The position numbers and the translations under genes were made by a program. Below, one piece after another: positions 61,331-64,000 of a stretch of 64,000 nucleotides of DNA; position 1 is the first letter of the stretch; each line of letters begins with the position of its first letter. This DNA is from JANPBY01 sp963851405 (GTDB lineage: Bacteria; Actinomycetota; Actinomycetes; DATJPE01). The notes beneath the pieces are model-generated. The model did not search any database. It was given only the letters and a program-made list of their open reading frames with translations, and was not told the DNA's origin. The stretch spans positions 372,001-436,000 of the forward strand of contig CAWKPB010000005.1 of NCBI GenBank assembly GCA_963851405.1, written 5' to 3'.

Positions 61331-62112
61331 GTGGCGGACTTGACCGGGCACCGCTTGTTCGCGTCCTGGCGGATGCGGCCACCGATCGGTCGGCCGTGGC
61401 TCCGCTCACCGATTCGGTGCCCGAACTCGACGTGGCCACCGCGTACCAGGTTCAGGATGACTTGGTTGCGGTGCGGGTCTCTTCCGGGAGGCCCATCGTT
61501 GGAGCGAAACTTGGCCTGACGAGCCTGGCCAAACAGCGCCAAATGCACGTGGATTCGCCAATCTATGGATGGCTCACGGCGGACATGCACATCGATACCG
61601 GTGCGCCACTGGAGTGCAATCGGTTCATTCAGCCGCGGTGCGAGCCGGAGGTCGCGTTCGTGCTCGGTCAGGACCTCCAGGGCTCCCATGTCACGGCTAC
61701 CCACGTCTTGGCGGCGACGGCGTACGTCTGCGCGGCGGTTGATGTTCTCGACTCGAGATTCGCGGGATATGCGTTCACACTCAGCGACGTCGTCGCGGAC
61801 AACGCGTCGTCTGCTGGTTTCTCACTGAGCGGCGTCGCCGTGGATCCGCGAGGGATTGACCTGCGCCTGGTGGGGTGTGTGTTGGAGAAGAACGGTCAAC
61901 TCGTGGCCACGGCGGCGGGAGCGGCGGTCCTTGGCCACCCGGCTGCGTCCGTGGCCTGGTTGGTTCGAGCTCTGGCACCTCGTGATCGGGGGCTCCGACG
62001 GGGCCAGATCATCATGGCGGGGGCTTTGACCGAAGCGGTCGCAGTGGCTCCGGGCGATACCGTGGTCGCGAGTTTCGATCGGTTGGGAACGGTAGAACTC
62101 GCTTGTCGGTAG
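61327..62112 (+). CDS. 2-oxo-3-hexenedioate (4-oxalocrotonate) decarboxylase
   Basis: A 261-residue member of the same fold family as the hydratase. VGAKLGLTSLAKQRQM, the SPIYGWLTADM loop, the NRFIQPRCEPEVAFVLG segment and VLDSRFAGYAF match 4-oxalocrotonate decarboxylases (DmpH/XylI), which remove CO2 to yield the hydratase substrate. That enzyme belongs to the dehydrogenase branch of catechol meta-cleavage, so the upstream genes (ring dioxygenase, semialdehyde dehydrogenase, tautomerase) must lie elsewhere. The start overlaps the aldolase stop. Confidence 0.9.
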   Translation: MSGGLDRAPLVRVLADAATDRSAVAPLTDSVPELDVATAYQVQDDLVAVRVSSGRPIVGAKLGLTSLAKQRQMHVDSPIYGWLTADMHIDTGAPLECNRFIQPRCEPEVAFVLGQDLQGSHVTATHVLAATAYVCAAVDVLDSRFAGYAFTLSDVVADNASSAGFSLSGVAVDPRGIDLRLVGCVLEKNGQLVATAAGAAVLGHPAASVAWLVRALAPRDRGLRRGQIIMAGALTEAVAVAPGDTVVASFDRLGTVELACR

Positions 62113-62115
62113 GCG

Positions 62116-62128
62116 CACCAGAGTGGTG
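62116..62128 (+). terminator. Weak hairpin after the meta-cleavage operon
   Basis: CACCA and TGGTG form a 5-bp stem with a GAG loop, followed by TTT. It lies four bases after the decarboxylase stop. Short and only a suggestion of a terminator. Confidence 0.3.
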
Positions 62129-62177
62129 TTTCCCCATCCGCTGCGACGGAGCTCTCCGAGTGCGGTAAAACTCATTC

Positions 62178-63611
62178 ATGCCTGCTTCGTCTTCCCCGGT
62201 CATCGCCGTTCACGACTCCGTCGCTCACCTGAGTCCCGCGGAACGCGCCGCCCGCGGGCGCGCGGCGCGGGCGGAGGTGCCGCGCAGTAGTCATGCAGCC
62301 TTCGACACGTCGACGAGCCGACGCGACCCGCTGGAGATTCTTCAGCTCCAAGCCGAGTCTCGCGTCCCGGAGCTGGTGCCGCTTCGCTACGCCCGGATGG
62401 CGGCCAACCCGTTCGCGTTCTATCGCGGGGCGGCAGCGGTGATGGCGTCGGATCTGGCGGGAACGCCAAGGTCGGGACTGAATGTCCAGGCCTGTGGTGA
62501 CGCCCATCTGGTGAACTTCGGGCTGTTCTTCACTCCGGAACGTTCGCTGGTTTTCGACATGAACGACTTCGACGAGACCCTCCCGGGACCATGGGAGTGG
62601 GATGTGAAGCGGCTCTGTGCGTCGATGACCGTGGCCAGCCGGGCGAACGGGTTTTCTGACAAGGAAGCGCGCCAGGTCACGGAGGCCGCCGCACGCGGTT
62701 ACCGAACAGCGATCACGCAGTTCTCCACGATGAACAACCTTGAGGTCTGGTACGCCAAGCTGGAGATGGACGAGATCGTGGCGCGCGCTTCCGCGCAGTT
62801 GGATGCTCGGCGGGTCAAGGCTCTGAAAGGCATCCAGAGCAAGGCCGTCAGTCGAGACAACCTTCAGGCGTTCGGGAAGTTCACCGTCGAAGTCAATGGT
62901 GAGCCCCGCTTCGCGTCGATGCCCCCGTTGATCGTGCCGGTTGCCGAGTTGGTGACGCCAGAGCAGGCAAAACAACTGAATCAATTCGCCCGAGATGCCT
63001 TGCGCGGTTACCGTTCCACGTTGTCCGACGATCGTCGGCGTCTGGTGGAGCAGTTCCAGCTGGTCGATGTCGCTCGCAAGGTCGTTGGTGTCGGCAGCGT
63101 CGGAACCCGAGCCTGGATGGCGCTGATGCTGGGTCGCGACTCGGATGACCCGTTGGTACTGCAGATCAAACAGGCCCAAGCCTCGGTGCTCGAGCCGTAT
63201 GTCGGGCGGAGCCGGTACGAGCACGCTGGGCGCCGGGTCGTCGCCGGGCAAAAGCTCATGCAGGCGGCCAGCGACATCTTCCTCGGCTGGCACCGCGCCG
63301 AAGGGTTTGATGACGTTTCTCGCGACTTTTACTTCCGCCAGCTCCGCGACGGCAAGGGCGGCTTCGATCCGACGGTGATGAGGCCGGAGGGGCTGTCGCT
63401 TTATGGACAGGTCTGCGCCTGGACTTTGGCTCGGGCCCATGCGCGCTCTGGCGACGCTATTGCGATTTCGGCGTACTTGGGGAAGTCGTTGACGTTCGAC
63501 AAGGCGATCGTCGCGTTCTCGCAGGACTATGCCGACCAGACCGAACGCGATCATGCAGCGCTGATTGCGGCTATCGAGAGCGGGGCGATCGTGGCAGCCG
63601 ACAGCCCGTGA
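62178..63611 (+). CDS. DUF2252 family protein
   Basis: A 477-residue protein of DUF2252, a kinase-like-fold family. Seen are RVPELVPLRYARMAANPFAFYRG, QACGDAHLVNFGLF, FDMNDFDETLPGPWEWDVKRL and the C-terminal GWHRAEGFDDVSRDFYFRQLRDGKGG. DAH and NDFDE resemble catalytic and metal residues of phosphotransferases, but the substrate is unknown. It follows the meta-cleavage operon by 65 bp and may be independent. The ATG at 62178 is the first reasonable start. Confidence 0.9.
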   Translation: MPASSSPVIAVHDSVAHLSPAERAARGRAARAEVPRSSHAAFDTSTSRRDPLEILQLQAESRVPELVPLRYARMAANPFAFYRGAAAVMASDLAGTPRSGLNVQACGDAHLVNFGLFFTPERSLVFDMNDFDETLPGPWEWDVKRLCASMTVASRANGFSDKEARQVTEAAARGYRTAITQFSTMNNLEVWYAKLEMDEIVARASAQLDARRVKALKGIQSKAVSRDNLQAFGKFTVEVNGEPRFASMPPLIVPVAELVTPEQAKQLNQFARDALRGYRSTLSDDRRRLVEQFQLVDVARKVVGVGSVGTRAWMALMLGRDSDDPLVLQIKQAQASVLEPYVGRSRYEHAGRRVVAGQKLMQAASDIFLGWHRAEGFDDVSRDFYFRQLRDGKGGFDPTVMRPEGLSLYGQVCAWTLARAHARSGDAIAISAYLGKSLTFDKAIVAFSQDYADQTERDHAALIAAIESGAIVAADSP

Positions 63612-63653
63612 CCCGTGGCTGCGGCTTTCGACCCAGCATGTGAAGATCGTGGT

Positions 63654-64000
63654 GTGAACCAATTCCCCTATGAAGGCTGGCCTCTTGAGCGGGTGGCCTT
63701 GCCCGGCGATCTCACGTTGACCGTTCGTTGCGGGCCAACTGCTGTGTCCAACGAGCCAGCCGTAATGGTGCATGGACTCGGTGGCTCCTCGCTCAACTGG
63801 ACGGCGCTCACCGCGGCTCTGGCCGACCGTCTCGACGCGCGCGCTCCTGACCTCCCGGGTTTCGGCCACAGCCCACCGCCGCACGATGGTGACTACACCC
63901 TTGAGGGGCATGCGCGCGCAGTCACCACCATGATTGAGGCGGACGCTCGCGGCCCGGTGCACTTGTTTGGCAATTCGATGGGTGGTGCGATCGCCACGAC
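63654..64000 (+). CDS. Alpha/beta-fold hydrolase, 3' truncated
   Basis: The first 115 residues run off the window end. From the GTG at 63654 the translation contains the oxyanion loop MVHGLGGSSLNW, PDLPGFGHSPPPHDG and the nucleophile elbow FGNSMGG, so it is an alpha/beta hydrolase; the catalytic serine is at about residue 108. A GTG at 63652 is in another frame. The substrate is unknown; nearness to a meta-cleavage operon is suggestive of a ring-fission product hydrolase, but such enzymes are not needed in the decarboxylase branch. Confidence 0.85.
   Translation, partial: MNQFPYEGWPLERVALPGDLTLTVRCGPTAVSNEPAVMVHGLGGSSLNWTALTAALADRLDARAPDLPGFGHSPPPHDGDYTLEGHARAVTTMIEADARGPVHLFGNSMGGAIAT

Noticed and set aside
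62172..63962. 596-codon open frame antisense to the DUF2252 gene
   Set aside because: The plus-strand DUF2252 is well supported; the antisense has no recognisable motif.

Overview
This is a high-GC chromosomal segment with GTG/ATG/TTG starts, many 4-base ATGA/GTGA gene overlaps and a set of families seen mainly in Actinomycetota (DUF3499, DUF5719, DUF3107, MtrAB-LpqB, a separate LigD polymerase with Ku). Gene order around manB-manA-ahcY, DUF58-MoxR-DUF4350-DUF4129 and mtrAB-lpqB-comF-hpf is the order I know from Streptomyces and, in part, Mycobacterium. The organism is therefore probably an actinomycete; I cannot name a genus. No insertion sequence, prophage, CRISPR array, rRNA or tRNA was recognised, so this looks like core chromosome with a few accessory genes.

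Layout. 1-9840: end of a membrane protein (likely a glycosyltransferase), DUF5719, a metallopeptidase-like protein without its zinc motif, DUF3499, a zinc-ribbon protein, then a tight run for nucleotide-sugar precursors (manB, Trm112-like, SIS/PGI-like, CDF transporter, manA) and ahcY. 9887-18050: CPBP protease, RDD protein, SpoIIM, and a five-gene minus-strand envelope operon running from a polytopic membrane protein to DUF4129, DUF4350, MoxR and DUF58. 18211-26199: mtrA-mtrB-lpqB-comF, a 368-base untranslated leader that may be a structured RNA, hpf, an orphan LuxR-type regulator and a YcaQ-like protein; secA, often found here in relatives, is absent.

26391-38170: mixed metabolic genes (two GNATs, cupin, EamA exporter, CoA lyase, secreted small protein, NarL-type two-component pair, acyl-CoA dehydrogenase, class II aldolase, DUF2332, PHP phosphoesterase, Fe-S nuclease). 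38184-46248: a very large cyclase/AAA signalling protein, a perfect 17-bp inverted repeat, an anti-sigma-like ATPase, a hydrolase, ParA, a second zinc-ribbon protein and a DEAD-box helicase. 46328-54676: ferritin-like protein, a GGDEF-EAL protein, an unrecognised acyltransferase-like protein, DUF3107, a TetR regulator with a palindromic operator, and a module resembling mycobacterial mprA-mprB-pepD. 54774-64000: an unknown membrane protein, LigD polymerase and Ku (divergent NHEJ pair with an inverted repeat between them), an unrecognised protein, a four-gene meta-cleavage lower pathway (hydratase, acylating aldehyde dehydrogenase, aldolase, decarboxylase), DUF2252 and the start of an alpha/beta hydrolase.

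How it fits together. Envelope homeostasis is the strongest theme: MtrAB-LpqB, the MprAB/PepD-like stress system, the MoxR operon and mannose activation. Signalling capacity is large for 64 kb: three kinase/regulator pairs, an orphan regulator, a class III nucleotide cyclase and a c-di-GMP enzyme. The most interesting non-coding signals are the hpf leader, the 41865-41934 repeat, the TetR palindrome, the tandem repeat ahead of pepD and the inverted repeat between ligD and ku.
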